This document shows, piece by piece, positions 1-9,535 of a stretch of DNA of 64,000 bases. The notes under the pieces were generated by a model. The model was not told the DNA's origin. It searched no databases and worked only from the letters and a program-made list of their open reading frames with translations. Each line of letters opens with the position of its first letter. Position 1 is the stretch's first letter. Position numbers and translations under genes: made by a program. Source of the stretch: an uncultured Sulfurimonas sp. (GTDB lineage Bacteria > Campylobacterota > Campylobacteria > Campylobacterales > Sulfurimonadaceae); the NCBI RefSeq assembly GCF_963662755.1, contig NZ_OY759725.1, positions 1,129,781-1,193,780 of the forward strand, written 5' to 3'.

Positions 1-285
1 GCATGGCCGCTCTTTTATTATCTTAAAAAAGCACAGATTTGTTTTCCTTCTTCTGGATGGAATACGGTTATAAAAGAAAAAGAGCTAGAGTTGCTCATTG
101 GCAACTATCCATATCCTGGTACAAATATTTCTAATTTAGTTCATATATATAATATTGACTACATAGTAACTGACAAAAATTCATATGACAATTACAAAAA
201 GTTGGTACCTGCTTCTAATCATGATAAACTAACTCTCTTATTTGAAACAGATGAGTTTTTAATTTTACAAAATGAGGATGACTAA
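1..285 (+). CDS. C-terminal end of a probable membrane glycosyltransferase (partial)
   Basis: The reading frame is open from the first base and ends at a TAA, giving about 94 C-terminal residues of a protein that begins before the window. An in-frame TTG at 91 could be mistaken for a start, but the frame continues upstream without a stop and no Shine-Dalgarno precedes it. The tail carries a motif, YNIDYIVTDKN, followed by a short beta-rich stretch ending in FLILQNEDD; such tails are common after the membrane domain of dolichyl-phosphate-mannose-type glycosyltransferases. That family call is an inference from style alone. It lies 2 nt before a methyltransferase gene, so it probably leads the same glycan operon. 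Confidence 0.5.
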   Translation, partial: AWPLFYYLKKAQICFPSSGWNTVIKEKELELLIGNYPYPGTNISNLVHIYNIDYIVTDKNSYDNYKKLVPASNHDKLTLLFETDEFLILQNEDD

Positions 286-287
286 GC

Positions 288-1202
288 ATGTTAGATCAAA
301 GAACTTTATGCCCTGTCTGCGATTCAAAAGAGTCTCATCTTCTTCGTAAATTTAAATATGAAAAACTTTATGATTTTTTTGCTATTTATGATGGTTTCAA
401 CAAAAATGACTTTGATTCTATAAAAGGTAAATACTATACATTATTACAATGTAAAGATTGCCGACATATTTATCAGGTTATGGTTCCAAATGAAAATTTC
501 TCATATACTTTATATGAAAAATGGATAAATTCAGACACTTCATATAAGTATCAAAAAAGCAAGTACAATAGCAGATTTTTTAATATCTTACAGTATGAAA
601 TAAATATACTTTTTCATCATTTTGGCAGAGACCCATCAACCATAAAAATTCTAGATTTTGGTGCGGGTTGGGGTGATTTTGCAATTTTAGCCAAAGCACA
701 CGGTTTTGATGTGTATGCTGCAGAATTATCAGATGCTCGTCTTAAAAACTTGCAAAAGAACAACATAAAAGTAATTTCACTTCAAGAGTGTGACATAGAG
801 TTTGATTATATAAGAAGCGATCAGGTTTTTGAGCACTTAGGCAATCCAAAAGTAGTGCTACAACAACTAAAAGATCTTTTACACACAGATGGTATACTTA
901 GAATTACCGTGCCAAATAGTGATGGATTTGAGACTTTACTATCAAAAACAGATGAAAATGAAAAGTTAGATTTTCAAGGCAAGTTCAATGCAATATTTCC
1001 TCTTGAGCATCTAAACTGTTTTAATCCAAAAAACTTAGAACTTATGGCAAATAAAGTTAATCTAAAAAAATATAAATTTCCATTAAAAACAGAGTATGCT
1101 TCATCCACAAATTGGGCTATAAAAAATATCTTAAGTAACTTGTATAAACCTATAATAAATAGATATTTAAAAGATAAAAACAATATGTGCTTTAAAAAAT
1201 GA
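288..1202 (+). CDS. Class I SAM-dependent methyltransferase with N-terminal zinc-ribbon-like cysteines
   Basis: Predicted cytoplasmic methyltransferase of 304 residues. The N-terminus has two cysteine pairs (C8/C11 and C55/C58) that could bind zinc, as in many sugar C- or O-methyltransferases of glycan clusters. The SAM-binding glycine loop ILDFGAGWGDF is at about residues 121-131 and a second motif, SDQVFEHLGNP, follows near residue 180. Its stop overlaps the start of the next glycosyltransferase (ATGA), and it follows the preceding gene by 2 nt, so it sits inside a translationally coupled operon. The acceptor is probably a nucleotide sugar or glycan residue; the exact substrate cannot be read from the sequence. 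Confidence 0.75.
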   Translation: MLDQRTLCPVCDSKESHLLRKFKYEKLYDFFAIYDGFNKNDFDSIKGKYYTLLQCKDCRHIYQVMVPNENFSYTLYEKWINSDTSYKYQKSKYNSRFFNILQYEINILFHHFGRDPSTIKILDFGAGWGDFAILAKAHGFDVYAAELSDARLKNLQKNNIKVISLQECDIEFDYIRSDQVFEHLGNPKVVLQQLKDLLHTDGILRITVPNSDGFETLLSKTDENEKLDFQGKFNAIFPLEHLNCFNPKNLELMANKVNLKKYKFPLKTEYASSTNWAIKNILSNLYKPIINRYLKDKNNMCFKK

Positions 1203-2293
1203 AGATATTATTCATAATTGACACTATGTCAGCAGGTGGTGCTCAAAAAGTCTTACTATCGCACTGTGAATACCTTGTAAAATGCTCTCATCAGGTTACA
1301 TTAGTCAGTTTAAAAAAAATCAACAAACATAAAATTAGTGATAAAATCAACTATATAGAATTAATTGATTTCAATGAAAGAATAACTACAAATATTTTTA
1401 ATATTTTACAAGAACTAAGCGTATATGTAAAACAAGCAGAGATAATAGTAGGTTTTAGTGATTTTATTGTTAATTACATAGCTTACTTATCTGCAAAAAT
1501 ATATGATAAGCCTTTGTTGATTTGTGTAAGAAATCAGCTGAGTAAACAGATAGAAACTTATCCACAACACACAGATATAAACAAAGACTTAATGTCATCT
1601 ATTTTGTCAAACTCAAATGTTTTGGTGCAATCTGAAGTCATAAAAAAAGACATGTTTGATAACTTCAATATAAAAAATGCCAAAGTAACTGTTTTAGCAA
1701 ATCCAATCTCAATGAAAATCATAAAACCTAAAAATATCTTTGATTCACACAAAAAGAACATAGTTGTTGTAGGTAGGTTGAGTATACAAAAGAACATACT
1801 TCTTATCATTAAATCCTTATCTCTTTTGAAAAAAGAGTATTTAGAGAGACTATATTTACATATTATCGGTGATGGAGATGAACATACTAAACTTGAAAAA
1901 GAAATCAGCTCTTTAAATCTTAATAAATACGTTAAATTTCACGGTTACAAAAAAGAAGTTCTACCTTACATAAGTGAAGCAGATATAATGATTTTAGCAT
2001 CTAGATTTGAAGGTCAGCCAAATGTTATTTTAGAAGCGTTTTCTCAAAACACGTTGGTACTGGCTTCGGATATTGAACCGATAAAAGAGCTAGTAGATGA
2101 CAATGAGAACGGTGTTTTATTTAAAGATAATGATGTTGACAGTTTAGTTAGTAAGCTAATTTATTGTTTAGATAACGATTTAAATAAGCTTGTTAAAAAT
2201 GCTTACGTTTCATTAAATCAGTATAGTGATGTTCATCATAAATTTGAAAATATTTTAAAAAACATAGTGAGTGATTATGAAAAAAAGAGTTGA
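1199..2293 (+). CDS. Family 4 glycosyltransferase (GT-B fold)
   Basis: Predicted retaining glycosyltransferase of 364 residues, a usual length for GT4. The N-terminal Rossmann half opens with a glycine-rich acceptor loop, SAGGAQKVL (residues 11-19). The C-terminal half starts with VGRLSIQKN (191-199) and contains the E-x7-E motif in EGQPNVILE (E271 and E279), which binds the donor nucleotide sugar in this family. No membrane segment is evident, so it should act at the cytoplasmic face on a carrier-linked or protein-linked glycan. It overlaps the upstream methyltransferase by 4 nt and the downstream methyltransferase by 17 nt. Donor and acceptor are unknown. Confidence 0.82.
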   Translation: MKILFIIDTMSAGGAQKVLLSHCEYLVKCSHQVTLVSLKKINKHKISDKINYIELIDFNERITTNIFNILQELSVYVKQAEIIVGFSDFIVNYIAYLSAKIYDKPLLICVRNQLSKQIETYPQHTDINKDLMSSILSNSNVLVQSEVIKKDMFDNFNIKNAKVTVLANPISMKIIKPKNIFDSHKKNIVVVGRLSIQKNILLIIKSLSLLKKEYLERLYLHIIGDGDEHTKLEKEISSLNLNKYVKFHGYKKEVLPYISEADIMILASRFEGQPNVILEAFSQNTLVLASDIEPIKELVDDNENGVLFKDNDVDSLVSKLIYCLDNDLNKLVKNAYVSLNQYSDVHHKFENILKNIVSDYEKKS

Positions 2294-3002
2294 AGTTTTA
2301 CATAAAATAATTGCAAAAAAGCAAAAAGAGATTAAAGATAAAAGGATGCACTCTTACTTAAATACCAAGAAATACGGTTATGAAAAAATCAACAACTATT
2401 TTTGCGGTGAAAATGTTTTAGAACTAGGAACTGACGGTAGTTCTACCTCATCCATTTTAGTTAGATGGTCTAAAAAACTTACAATTGTTGATATGCATGA
2501 TAAATTTACATCTCAAATCCAAAAAGATGAAAAACTCCAAGACGTAAATTTTATACTTTCATCTTGGGAAGATTATAAACCTGTCGAAAAGTTTAGCGAT
2601 ATATTTTTAACTGATTCGCTAGAACATGTACAAGAGCCTGTAAAGCTTTTAAAGCTGATAAAAAACTGGCTAAGTGAAGATGGAAAACTTCATATCATAG
2701 TTCCAAATGCTTTGAGTATTCATCGATTACTCGGTGTTGAGATGGGCTTTTTAAACTCTCCGTATGAGCTAAATGATAATGATATAAGTTCAAACCATAT
2801 AAAAGTCTATGACCATAATATCTTAAAACAAGAGATAAGAGATGCTGGACTCAACATTGTTGTCTGCGAAGGTGTACAGTTTAAACCAAATACAGATGTT
2901 CAACTAGCCAACCTAGATGAGAATTTTTCTAGAGCTTTAAATAACCTCTCATATATGTTTAATGAGTATTGTGCAGAGATATATGCTTGTTGTAGGCAGT
3001 AG
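2277..3002 (+). CDS. Class I SAM-dependent methyltransferase
   Basis: Predicted methyltransferase of 241 residues from the ATG I prefer; a GTG two codons earlier is also possible. The SAM-binding region is NVLELGTDGSS (about residues 46-56), followed by an acidic ribose-binding position in LTIVDMHDK and the LTDSLEHVQEP segment typical of methyltransferase family 11/23 domains. The N-terminus is very lysine-rich. It overlaps the preceding glycosyltransferase by 17 nt and abuts the next one with no gap, so all four genes are probably cotranscribed and act on the same glycan. The methyl acceptor is not identifiable. Confidence 0.75.
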   Translation: MKKRVEVLHKIIAKKQKEIKDKRMHSYLNTKKYGYEKINNYFCGENVLELGTDGSSTSSILVRWSKKLTIVDMHDKFTSQIQKDEKLQDVNFILSSWEDYKPVEKFSDIFLTDSLEHVQEPVKLLKLIKNWLSEDGKLHIIVPNALSIHRLLGVEMGFLNSPYELNDNDISSNHIKVYDHNILKQEIRDAGLNIVVCEGVQFKPNTDVQLANLDENFSRALNNLSYMFNEYCAEIYACCRQ

Positions 3003-4097
3003 ATGAAAAGAATAGCTTTCTTTACCCAAAACCTCTCAACAGGGGGAGTTCAAAAATCTGTTTCTTCTTTAGCAAACTATTTGGCATCTTACTATGATGT
3101 TTCAATAATTATCGCAGAAGACAACAAAACTACAAACTACACCATCAACAATGACATACAAATCTATAAGATTAAAACAAAAAAAGTAGATATTGAAAAA
3201 GATGGAGTGGGAAGAGAGCTGTTTGATTACAGAGTAGTAGAACTTGATAAAATCTTAGAGCATATAGATGCTAACTTGACAATAAGTTACGAAGACTATA
3301 ACAATTTGATTTTACTTCAGACAAAAAGCAGATGCAAGAAAGTTGTATCGTGTAGAGTTAGTCTAAGTGATAGTTATAAACAAGATAGTTTTATTCATCT
3401 GCTAAAGAGTTCATTTTATTTTCAAATGATTAAAGATACATATACCAAAGCAGGCTTAGTTATAACAGTCGCCAAACATATTGAAAATGAACTGCATCTA
3501 CTAAATCCTCTCATTAAGACATGTACCATTTACAATGGAATAAAAAAAGTTCACTCAACTAATAATGAGATTAACGATACTAATTTCATTTTAAATGTTG
3601 GAAGGTTGCATCCACAAAAAGGTCAAAAAGACCTTATCTACGCTTTTGATTTAATCAAAGACAAAATAGAGCAAAACTTGATTATACTCGGAGACGGTGA
3701 GCTAAAAGAGGAGTTGCAAAATTTAATAACAGAGCTAAATCTTAAACAAAGAGTATTCTTAAAAGGTTTTAAAGATCCTTACCCATACATAAAAAAATGT
3801 TCTCTTTTTGTTTTTCCTTCATATTATGAAGGTTTTTCAAACTCTATCTTAGAACTTATGAGCATGAAAAAAGCTATAGTTTCATATAGCTACAAAGGTG
3901 CCGATGAGATACTGCCAAAAGAGTCCTTAGTAGAACTAAGTGATACCAAAAACCTCTCAAAAAAAATGTTGCATTACCTGAAAAATGAAGATGAAAAACG
4001 ACTTCTGGAAAATAAACTTTATGAGATTTCTAAAAACTATACCCTAGAGACAAGCCTTAAAAGTTTTCATGATAAATTTGCACAACTCCTAATGTAA
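3003..4097 (+). CDS. Family 4 glycosyltransferase (GT-B fold)
   Basis: Second GT4 enzyme of the operon, 364 residues, the same length as the earlier one but clearly diverged. It has the N-terminal loop LSTGGVQKSV (11-20), the inter-domain motif NVGRLHPQKGQKD (about 198-210) and an E-x7-E donor site in EGFSNSILE (E276 and E284). It begins immediately after the previous stop codon. Its last 31 nt overlap the 3' end of a convergent aminotransferase gene, leaving no room for a terminator. Function inferred: adds one sugar to a surface or flagellar glycan. Confidence 0.82.
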   Translation: MKRIAFFTQNLSTGGVQKSVSSLANYLASYYDVSIIIAEDNKTTNYTINNDIQIYKIKTKKVDIEKDGVGRELFDYRVVELDKILEHIDANLTISYEDYNNLILLQTKSRCKKVVSCRVSLSDSYKQDSFIHLLKSSFYFQMIKDTYTKAGLVITVAKHIENELHLLNPLIKTCTIYNGIKKVHSTNNEINDTNFILNVGRLHPQKGQKDLIYAFDLIKDKIEQNLIILGDGELKEELQNLITELNLKQRVFLKGFKDPYPYIKKCSLFVFPSYYEGFSNSILELMSMKKAIVSYSYKGADEILPKESLVELSDTKNLSKKMLHYLKNEDEKRLLENKLYEISKNYTLETSLKSFHDKFAQLLM

Positions 4098-5254
4098 GAT
4101 ATGACATAATCAAACTCTTCATTACTCATCTGAGGGTACAAAGGAAGAGCAATGCTGAGTCTATCTGCTGCATAACTCATTAAAAAATATTCATCTTTAA
4201 AATCATACTTTTTTTTGTAAAATCCCAAAGTGTGAACAGCATGAGTTCCTTGTCTTGTCGCTATACCAAAAGATTCTAGTTTTTGCATAAAAGTATTACG
4301 CTTTACATTTATGGCATCTATCTTTTTTTTAGTCAGGTCTTGCATATTTTTTCCGTCTGTAAATAAACATACATAAGACTGATAACCGTGAATATAGTTT
4401 TCGTCATATTTTGGTGTTTGCAAAAAGTCAAACTCTCTTAAAGCCTCATCATATTTTTTTGCTAAAGCTCTTTTTTTACGCATGATTTCATCAGCTTTAT
4501 GCATCTGACAAACTCCAAGTGCACCTTGCATATCAGTCATTCTATAGTTAAAACCTGCAAAGTTAAATTCAGGAAGCAGACTCCCACCTTCTTCATGTCT
4601 TAACATATCACTTTTAGATGCGCCGTGGTCCTTGAGCTGTGTTATTTTGACGTTTAGTTCATCAGAATCCGTAATCAGCATACCGCCCTCACCCGTACAG
4701 AGTGATTTTCTTGGATGGAATGAAAAGCATCCAATATCTCCAAATGTTCCTGAATGTTTATTATTTAGCCAAGCATCAAATCCGCATGCGGAATCTTCTA
4801 TGGTTTTTAAATCATATTTTTTTGCCAGCTTCACAATTGCATCCATATTTGCACATAGCCCAAAAAGATTTACAGGCATTATCGCTTTTACTTTTGGATT
4901 TGACTTGATAATATCTTCTAATTTAGCGATATCAATATTAAAGCTATCTAGCTCTATATCACAAAACAGAGGCTTCGCACCGCATTGCTCTATGGTGTTT
5001 GCGGTTGCTATATATGTAAAAGAGGGAATAATCACTTCATCACCTAAACCGATATCCAAAGCGACTAAAGCCAGATGCAAAGCAGTTGTACAACTTGTTG
5101 TTGCGTGAGTAAACTTTGCTTTTGTATGTGTGCAAAAAAGCTCTTCAAACTCTTTTACAAATTTACCCTGAACTACCCAACCGCTATGCAACGGTTTAAC
5201 AATATTTTCGCTTTCACATTTATCAAAATATGGTTTAGATATAGGTATATTCAT
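4067..5254 (-). CDS. DegT/DnrJ/EryC1/StrS-family PLP sugar aminotransferase
   Basis: Predicted pyridoxal-phosphate aminotransferase of 395 residues that converts a keto nucleotide sugar to an amino sugar. K183 in SFHPRKSLCTGEGG is the expected Schiff-base lysine and D154 in IEDSACG the residue that contacts the pyridine nitrogen. The family typically uses glutamate as amino donor. It heads no obvious named pathway: it is downstream of a methyltransferase (4-nt overlap) and a radical SAM gene on the same strand. It could supply the missing 3-aminotransferase step for the WlbA/WlbB pair encoded divergently nearby, but its sequence is not distinctly WlbC-like. Its 3' end overlaps the convergent glycosyltransferase by 31 nt. 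Confidence 0.8.
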   Translation of the reverse strand: MNIPISKPYFDKCESENIVKPLHSGWVVQGKFVKEFEELFCTHTKAKFTHATTSCTTALHLALVALDIGLGDEVIIPSFTYIATANTIEQCGAKPLFCDIELDSFNIDIAKLEDIIKSNPKVKAIMPVNLFGLCANMDAIVKLAKKYDLKTIEDSACGFDAWLNNKHSGTFGDIGCFSFHPRKSLCTGEGGMLITDSDELNVKITQLKDHGASKSDMLRHEEGGSLLPEFNFAGFNYRMTDMQGALGVCQMHKADEIMRKKRALAKKYDEALREFDFLQTPKYDENYIHGYQSYVCLFTDGKNMQDLTKKKIDAINVKRNTFMQKLESFGIATRQGTHAVHTLGFYKKKYDFKDEYFLMSYAADRLSIALPLYPQMSNEEFDYVISYIRSCANLS

Positions 5255-6078
5255 TTAGTTTCCTTTGTAAAAACCAACATTCTATTTCTCAGCATAGAGT
5301 AAAAAAATGAGTGCAGTTTTAAGTATATATTCATTGCGTAACTAAAACTTTCCAAACTACTCTTGTTATCATATCTTCTTTGTTTATATAAAAGAAGTTC
5401 CCTCAATGTAAAAACCTTATCTTTTTGCATTCTAAGTGAACGTCTCTCATATGAGTAGTCTTTTTTAGTAAAACCACCATCTTTAAACATCTTGTCAAAC
5501 TCATTATGATTCCTGTAAAAGCACGATGTTTTTAAATAATCATTTTGCATCTTTGCATATTTTCTTGGCTCATCTATTTTTTTTAGTTTTGCAAAAAAGT
5601 AGATGTAATTTTCTCTAAATTTAGAGTATTTCAAATAGTGCACAAATGGAATTTCAAGATGCGGCTCAACTATTGTGTAAGTAGAAGGAAATTCCAAATA
5701 TATTTTGCCGCCGACTTTTATAACGCGGTAAAGTTCTTTTATAACTTCTTCTAAGTTGCTAATATGTTCAAAAACTTGAAAAGAGACTATATAGTCAAAA
5801 AAATTATCTTCAAAAGGTAGTTTAAATTCTTCGTCTTTAATAGTATAACCGTCTCGTTCTGTCTGTATAACTCTTAAAAAATCCGGGTTTAGAAAAGATT
5901 CCTGAAATATTTTTTTTGCTTCACTTATTCTATCTTCTTGAATATCCGCCCCATAGCAAATAAATCCATTCTCATTTATGAACTTTACAAGACGTGAATC
6001 ACCACAACCAAAGTCTAGGACTTTATCATCTTTTTTGACACCCAAAGAGTTCAGTATCTCTACAATAATACCTTGCAT
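5251..6078 (-). CDS. Class I SAM-dependent methyltransferase
   Basis: Methyltransferase of 275 residues. The SAM-binding loop VLDFGCGDSRL is at about residues 20-30, the acidic position is in YGADIQE, and a FQVFEHISNLEEV segment follows, all typical of methyltransferase family 11. The C-terminal 100 residues are basic and tyrosine-rich. It ends with a 4-nt overlap onto the aminotransferase gene and starts 5 nt after the radical SAM gene, so the three form one operon. The acceptor is probably a sugar or lipid carrier-linked glycan; not determinable here. Confidence 0.75.
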   Translation of the reverse strand: MQGIIVEILNSLGVKKDDKVLDFGCGDSRLVKFINENGFICYGADIQEDRISEAKKIFQESFLNPDFLRVIQTERDGYTIKDEEFKLPFEDNFFDYIVSFQVFEHISNLEEVIKELYRVIKVGGKIYLEFPSTYTIVEPHLEIPFVHYLKYSKFRENYIYFFAKLKKIDEPRKYAKMQNDYLKTSCFYRNHNEFDKMFKDGGFTKKDYSYERRSLRMQKDKVFTLRELLLYKQRRYDNKSSLESFSYAMNIYLKLHSFFYSMLRNRMLVFTKETK

Positions 6079-6083
6079 GCAGA

Positions 6084-6923
6084 CTATAAATTCCCTATGT
6101 TTTTTTCACTAATGATATTATCTTTAATTTTCCATGTTTTTCCATTTGTGTTTCCACTCCACTGATCACATGGTAGACATAAGTTATCCGGATAATTATT
6201 TCTGATACTGCCTAAAACCTCACTCTCCCAAGCTTCTTTTATACTTTTACTATTTAGATTATAGTTCTCAGTATTCCAGATATGGTTGCATCTAGATATT
6301 GAGCCATCAGATGCCACAACTAAAGTGTTTGTGAGTTTTGGACAAAAAGTTCTTGATTCAAATATTTCTTTACCGGAATATCCAAACTTTCCGTCTTTGG
6401 TATGTTCTTCATAGAGTCTGATTGTATCAAAACCGCATAAGTTGTCCGAGAGGATAAGTTCATCCAAGAAAGGCATCATTTCCTCTTCACAATCAACAAA
6501 AGAGGCTTGAATAGTATTTTGTTTATTTTTATAGTTTTTTACAAAATCAAGAGCATTTTTAAAGCCCTCCTTTGTGTGGAGAGAAAATGTTATAAACTCA
6601 TACTTTGACAATACTTTTGCTTTTTCACCCTTAACATAGTGTCCGTTGGTGGAGATATGAAGTCTAATATTTTTTTCTAAAGCATACTCAGAGAATTTAA
6701 CAAACTCTTTATGAAGCAAACTTTCTCCTCTCCAAAAAGGCAAAACAATACTATTTGGGCTTTGCTTTTGAATTTCATCTATGAGTCTTTTCCATAGTTC
6801 AAATTCAAGGAAACCGCTGTTTTTATCAATGATGTGTCTAGGACACATATCGCAAGTCAAATTACATATGGGCGTTAATTCTATGGCGATTCGAGTAGGA
6901 AAGTTTTCAACAATGGATGACAT
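6084..6923 (-). CDS. Radical SAM protein with SPASM/twitch-like C-terminus
   Basis: Predicted iron-sulfur radical SAM enzyme of 279 residues. The CxxxCxxC cluster motif is CNLTCDMC (C20, C24, C27), preceded by an AIELTPICN strand typical of SPASM-family members. The C-terminus holds further cysteines in ISRCNHIWNT and NLCLPCDQW, consistent with a twitch or SPASM auxiliary cluster, and the line SIKEAWESEVLGSIRNN is also a family hallmark. It is first in a minus-strand operon with a methyltransferase and a sugar aminotransferase and is divergent from wlbA. It probably modifies a sugar, but no substrate is evident. It is more distant from the two radical SAM proteins further downstream than these are from each other. 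Confidence 0.78.
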   Translation of the reverse strand: MSSIVENFPTRIAIELTPICNLTCDMCPRHIIDKNSGFLEFELWKRLIDEIQKQSPNSIVLPFWRGESLLHKEFVKFSEYALEKNIRLHISTNGHYVKGEKAKVLSKYEFITFSLHTKEGFKNALDFVKNYKNKQNTIQASFVDCEEEMMPFLDELILSDNLCGFDTIRLYEEHTKDGKFGYSGKEIFESRTFCPKLTNTLVVASDGSISRCNHIWNTENYNLNSKSIKEAWESEVLGSIRNNYPDNLCLPCDQWSGNTNGKTWKIKDNIISEKNIGNL

Positions 6924-6985
6924 TTACTATGCTCTTTATATTATTTTTGTTATTATATATTCTTAATATTAAAATAGGATTTGTA
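6924..6985. promoter_or_regulatory. Divergent promoter region, radical SAM operon and wlbA
   Basis: A 62-nt very AT-rich gap separates two divergent operons. On the minus strand a perfect TATAAT lies at 6952-6957, and on the plus strand TATATT lies at 6956-6961 followed by the ribosome binding site AGGA at 6976-6979. No clear -35 boxes are visible, which is usual for Campylobacterota sigma-70 promoters. The two -10 boxes overlap, so the two directions may compete. Confidence 0.4.
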
Positions 6986-7942
6986 GTGAAAAGATTTGCA
7001 CTTATAGGCGCTAGCGGGTATATTGCCCCAAGACATATGCAGGCTATAAAAGAGACAAAAAACCAACTTGTAGCGGCACTCGATCCTTATGATGGCATCG
7101 GTATCATGGACAGCTACTTTCCTGATGCATCTTTTTTTAGAGAGTTTGAAAGATTTGATAGATTTATAGACAAATATCATAGAGAAAATGAAAAGAGAAT
7201 AGACTATATAAGCATTGCAACTCCTAACTATCTACATGATTCACATATACGCTTTGCTCTTAGAAGCGGTGCACAGGCTATTTGTGAGAAACCTCTTGTC
7301 TTAAATCCGCACAATTTAGACCAATTAAAAGTTATAGAAAGTGAAACAAACAATAAGATAAATACCATTTTGCAGTTAAGACTTCATCCATCAATAATAG
7401 CCTTAAAAGAAAAAATCTCAAAAGAGCTAAAACAAACTCCAAATAAAATATATGACATAGATTTGACATATCTTACAAGCAGAGGCAAATGGTACTTTAT
7501 ATCTTGGAAAGGCAATGAGAGTAAATCAGGAGGAATAGCTTCAAATATTGGTATACACTTTTACGATATGCTCTCTTGGATATTTGGTGAAGTAGAAGAA
7601 AATATTGTACACATAAAAACACCAGATACAAACTCTGGGATATTGAAGCTAAAAAATGCAAATGTAAAATGGTTTCTCTCCATAAATACCAACTACATTC
7701 CTCAAAACGTCAAAGCTATAGGTCAAACTACCTTTAGAAGTATTAGTGTTGATGGACAAGAGATAGAATTTTCTGATGGTTTTAAAGATTTGCATACAAA
7801 AAGCTATGAAGAGATACTAAAAGGAAATGGTTTTGGGATTGATGATGCTTATAAATCAGTTGAAATAGTTTCTCAAATAAGGCGTATTGAACCTATCAGT
7901 CTTCACGGAGACTACCATCCATTTTGCAAAAAGGTTTACTAA
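6986..7942 (+). CDS. wlbA: UDP-N-acetyl-2-amino-2-deoxyglucuronate 3-dehydrogenase (WlbA/WbpB type)
   Basis: Gfo/Idh/MocA oxidoreductase of 318 residues that oxidises C3 of UDP-GlcNAcA with NAD, the step before amination in UDP-2,3-diacetamido-2,3-dideoxy-uronic acid synthesis. The N-terminus [18 protein letters not shown] and the segment [17 protein letters not shown] closely recall WlbA/WbpB; the family lysine is in CEKPLV (about residue 102). I chose the GTG start because AGGA sits 6 nt upstream and the glycine motif then begins at residue 8; an upstream in-frame extension would add a hydrophobic leader not expected in this cytosolic enzyme. The stop overlaps the wlbB start (TAATG). The UDP-GlcNAc 6-dehydrogenase that makes its substrate is not in the window. 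Confidence 0.88.
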   Translation: MKRFALIGASGYIAPRHMQAIKETKNQLVAALDPYDGIGIMDSYFPDASFFREFERFDRFIDKYHRENEKRIDYISIATPNYLHDSHIRFALRSGAQAICEKPLVLNPHNLDQLKVIESETNNKINTILQLRLHPSIIALKEKISKELKQTPNKIYDIDLTYLTSRGKWYFISWKGNESKSGGIASNIGIHFYDMLSWIFGEVEENIVHIKTPDTNSGILKLKNANVKWFLSINTNYIPQNVKAIGQTTFRSISVDGQEIEFSDGFKDLHTKSYEEILKGNGFGIDDAYKSVEIVSQIRRIEPISLHGDYHPFCKKVY

Positions 7943-8517
7943 TGAGTAAATATTTTTCACATGAATCAGCCTACATAGATGCGCAAGTAAGCATTGGGGA
8001 CAATACAAAAATTTGGCATTTTTGCCATATACTCTCAGGAACAAACATTGGCAAAAATTGCTCTTTTGGACAAAACTGTGTAGTCGGTCCAAATATAAAT
8101 ATAGGCTCTGGAGTAAAAGCACAAAATAATATTTCCATATATGAAGGGGTAGAAATAGAAGATAATGTTTTTCTGGGTCCTTCTATGGTTTTTACAAACG
8201 TAATTAATCCAAGAGCTTTTATAGTAAGAAAACATGAGTTTAAAAAGACTCTTCTTAAAAAAGGCTCTACAATAGGAGCAAATGCAACAATAATCTGCGG
8301 TGTCACTATTGGAGAGTATGCACTAATAGGAAGCGGAGCCCTAATAAACAAAGATGTTAAGCCTTATGCCCTTATGGCAGGAGTTCCTGCTCGTCAAATT
8401 GGTTGGGTTGGCATCTCTGGAAATACTTTAGAGTTTGTCAACAACAAAGCAAAAGATGATTATGGAATTTATGAAATAATAGATGATAATTTAAAAGTAA
8501 GTTTTTTAAATGGCTAA
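7942..8517 (+). CDS. wlbB: UDP-2-acetamido-3-amino-2,3-dideoxyglucuronate N-acetyltransferase (WlbB/WbpD type)
   Basis: Left-handed beta-helix acetyltransferase of 191 residues that acetylates the 3-amino group using acetyl-CoA. Hexapeptide repeats run from about residue 10 to 140 (for example [20 protein letters not shown]), then [19 protein letters not shown] and the conserved end of the fold [15 protein letters not shown]. The [13 protein letters not shown] loop is characteristic of the WbpD/WlbB group. Start chosen at the ATG overlapping the wlbA stop; an in-frame upstream start would add six residues. It overlaps the following epimerase gene by 8 nt. The matching 3-aminotransferase is not adjacent. 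Confidence 0.86.
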   Translation: MSKYFSHESAYIDAQVSIGDNTKIWHFCHILSGTNIGKNCSFGQNCVVGPNINIGSGVKAQNNISIYEGVEIEDNVFLGPSMVFTNVINPRAFIVRKHEFKKTLLKKGSTIGANATIICGVTIGEYALIGSGALINKDVKPYALMAGVPARQIGWVGISGNTLEFVNNKAKDDYGIYEIIDDNLKVSFLNG

Positions 8518-9535
8518 AATATTAATCACAGGAATTGCCGGATTTATTGGTTCGGCTTTAGCACAAAAACTTAGCGAAACAGATGATGAAGTAATCGGCA
8601 TAGACAACTTAAACAGTTACTATGATGTAACTCTTAAACATTCTCGTATGAAGAATCTGGGTTTTGAACTAGATAATATTGATGAAAATAAAGTTGTAAT
8701 CTCTACCAAATACAAAAACCTATCTTTTCTAAAAACAGACATTACAAACTTATCTGATATGGAAGAAATTTTTAAAACCTATAACTTTGAGTATGTTATT
8801 CATCTAGCGGCTCAAGCAGGCATACGATACTCTTTTAAATATCCAGAGACTTATGTCAATGTCAATATTGTAGGAACATTCAATATATTTGAGTTAAGTA
8901 AAAAATATGATGTAAAGCATCTTTTATATGCAAGTTCTTCTTCTGTTTATGGAGATACAGATGAAGAAATCCTCTCCGTCGATATGAAGTGCGATACACC
9001 GCTAAATATGTACGCAGCTTCCAAAAAAAGCAACGAGTTAATGGCACACTCCTACGCTTCACTGAATAAGATGAATATAACAGGATTACGTTTTTTCACG
9101 GTTTATGGTCCTTGGGGTCGTCCTGATATGGCTCCTATGATATTTGCAGATGCCATCACTTCAGAGAGTACTATAAACCTCTTTAATAAAGGCGATATGT
9201 ATAGAGATTTTACTTATATTGATGATATTGTTGATGGAATAGTACTGATTATAAAGAGTGACCTTGAAGAAAACTACAATATTTTTAACATTGGAAATTC
9301 TGCTCCTGTAAATATGAAAGATTTTGTAAACATCATGCAAGATAAATTTCAAAAAGAAGCCGACATAAAATATCTTCCTATGCAAAAAGGTGAAGTATAT
9401 AAGACTTACGCAGATATTTCAAAAATGAAAGAACATTTCAACTTCTCTCCAAAAACAGATATAAAAGAGGGCATAGAGAAATTCGTCTCTTGGTACTGCC
9501 AATATTATGGAATAGACAGATGTGCGGGATTGTAG
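8510..9535 (+). CDS. NAD-dependent epimerase, UDP-glucuronate 4-epimerase-like
   Basis: Extended short-chain dehydrogenase of 341 residues. It has the NAD motif GIAGFIG (8-14), the signature [20 protein letters not shown] that is typical of UDP-glucuronate 4-epimerases (CapI/LspL group), SSSSVYGDT near 142-150 and the catalytic YxxxK pair Y168/K172. [11 protein letters not shown] is also a group hallmark. It should interconvert UDP-GlcA and UDP-GalA, or here perhaps the diacetamido-uronic acid made by WlbA/WlbB. It overlaps wlbB by 8 nt and the following amidotransferase by 16 nt, so it is part of one operon. Substrate preference is inferred from similarity only. Confidence 0.82.
   Translation: MAKILITGIAGFIGSALAQKLSETDDEVIGIDNLNSYYDVTLKHSRMKNLGFELDNIDENKVVISTKYKNLSFLKTDITNLSDMEEIFKTYNFEYVIHLAAQAGIRYSFKYPETYVNVNIVGTFNIFELSKKYDVKHLLYASSSSVYGDTDEEILSVDMKCDTPLNMYAASKKSNELMAHSYASLNKMNITGLRFFTVYGPWGRPDMAPMIFADAITSESTINLFNKGDMYRDFTYIDDIVDGIVLIIKSDLEENYNIFNIGNSAPVNMKDFVNIMQDKFQKEADIKYLPMQKGEVYKTYADISKMKEHFNFSPKTDIKEGIEKFVSWYCQYYGIDRCAGL

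Noticed and set aside
91..285. Independent 64-residue gene starting at TTG
   Set aside because: The frame is open to the window edge with protein-like content and no ribosome binding site, so it is the end of a longer gene.
1558..1809. Antisense reading frame of 83 codons inside a glycosyltransferase gene
   Set aside because: No ribosome binding site, low-complexity composition and complete overlap with a well-supported GT4 gene; one of many shadow frames throughout the window.
4321..4340. Homopolymer tract as phase-variation site
   Set aside because: Longest runs seen in the glycan genes are 7-9 A or T and up to 5 G; poly-G tracts used for phase variation in Campylobacter are longer, and none is evident.
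6917..6985. N-terminal membrane leader on WlbA from an upstream start
   Set aside because: The leader would come from AT-rich promoter DNA, while the GTG has AGGA at correct spacing and gives the normal family N-terminus.
7971..8351. Antisense 126-codon frame within wlbB
   Set aside because: Mirror of hexapeptide repeat coding sequence; wlbB has clear family motifs and operon overlaps, and the antisense frame has no domain or start signal.
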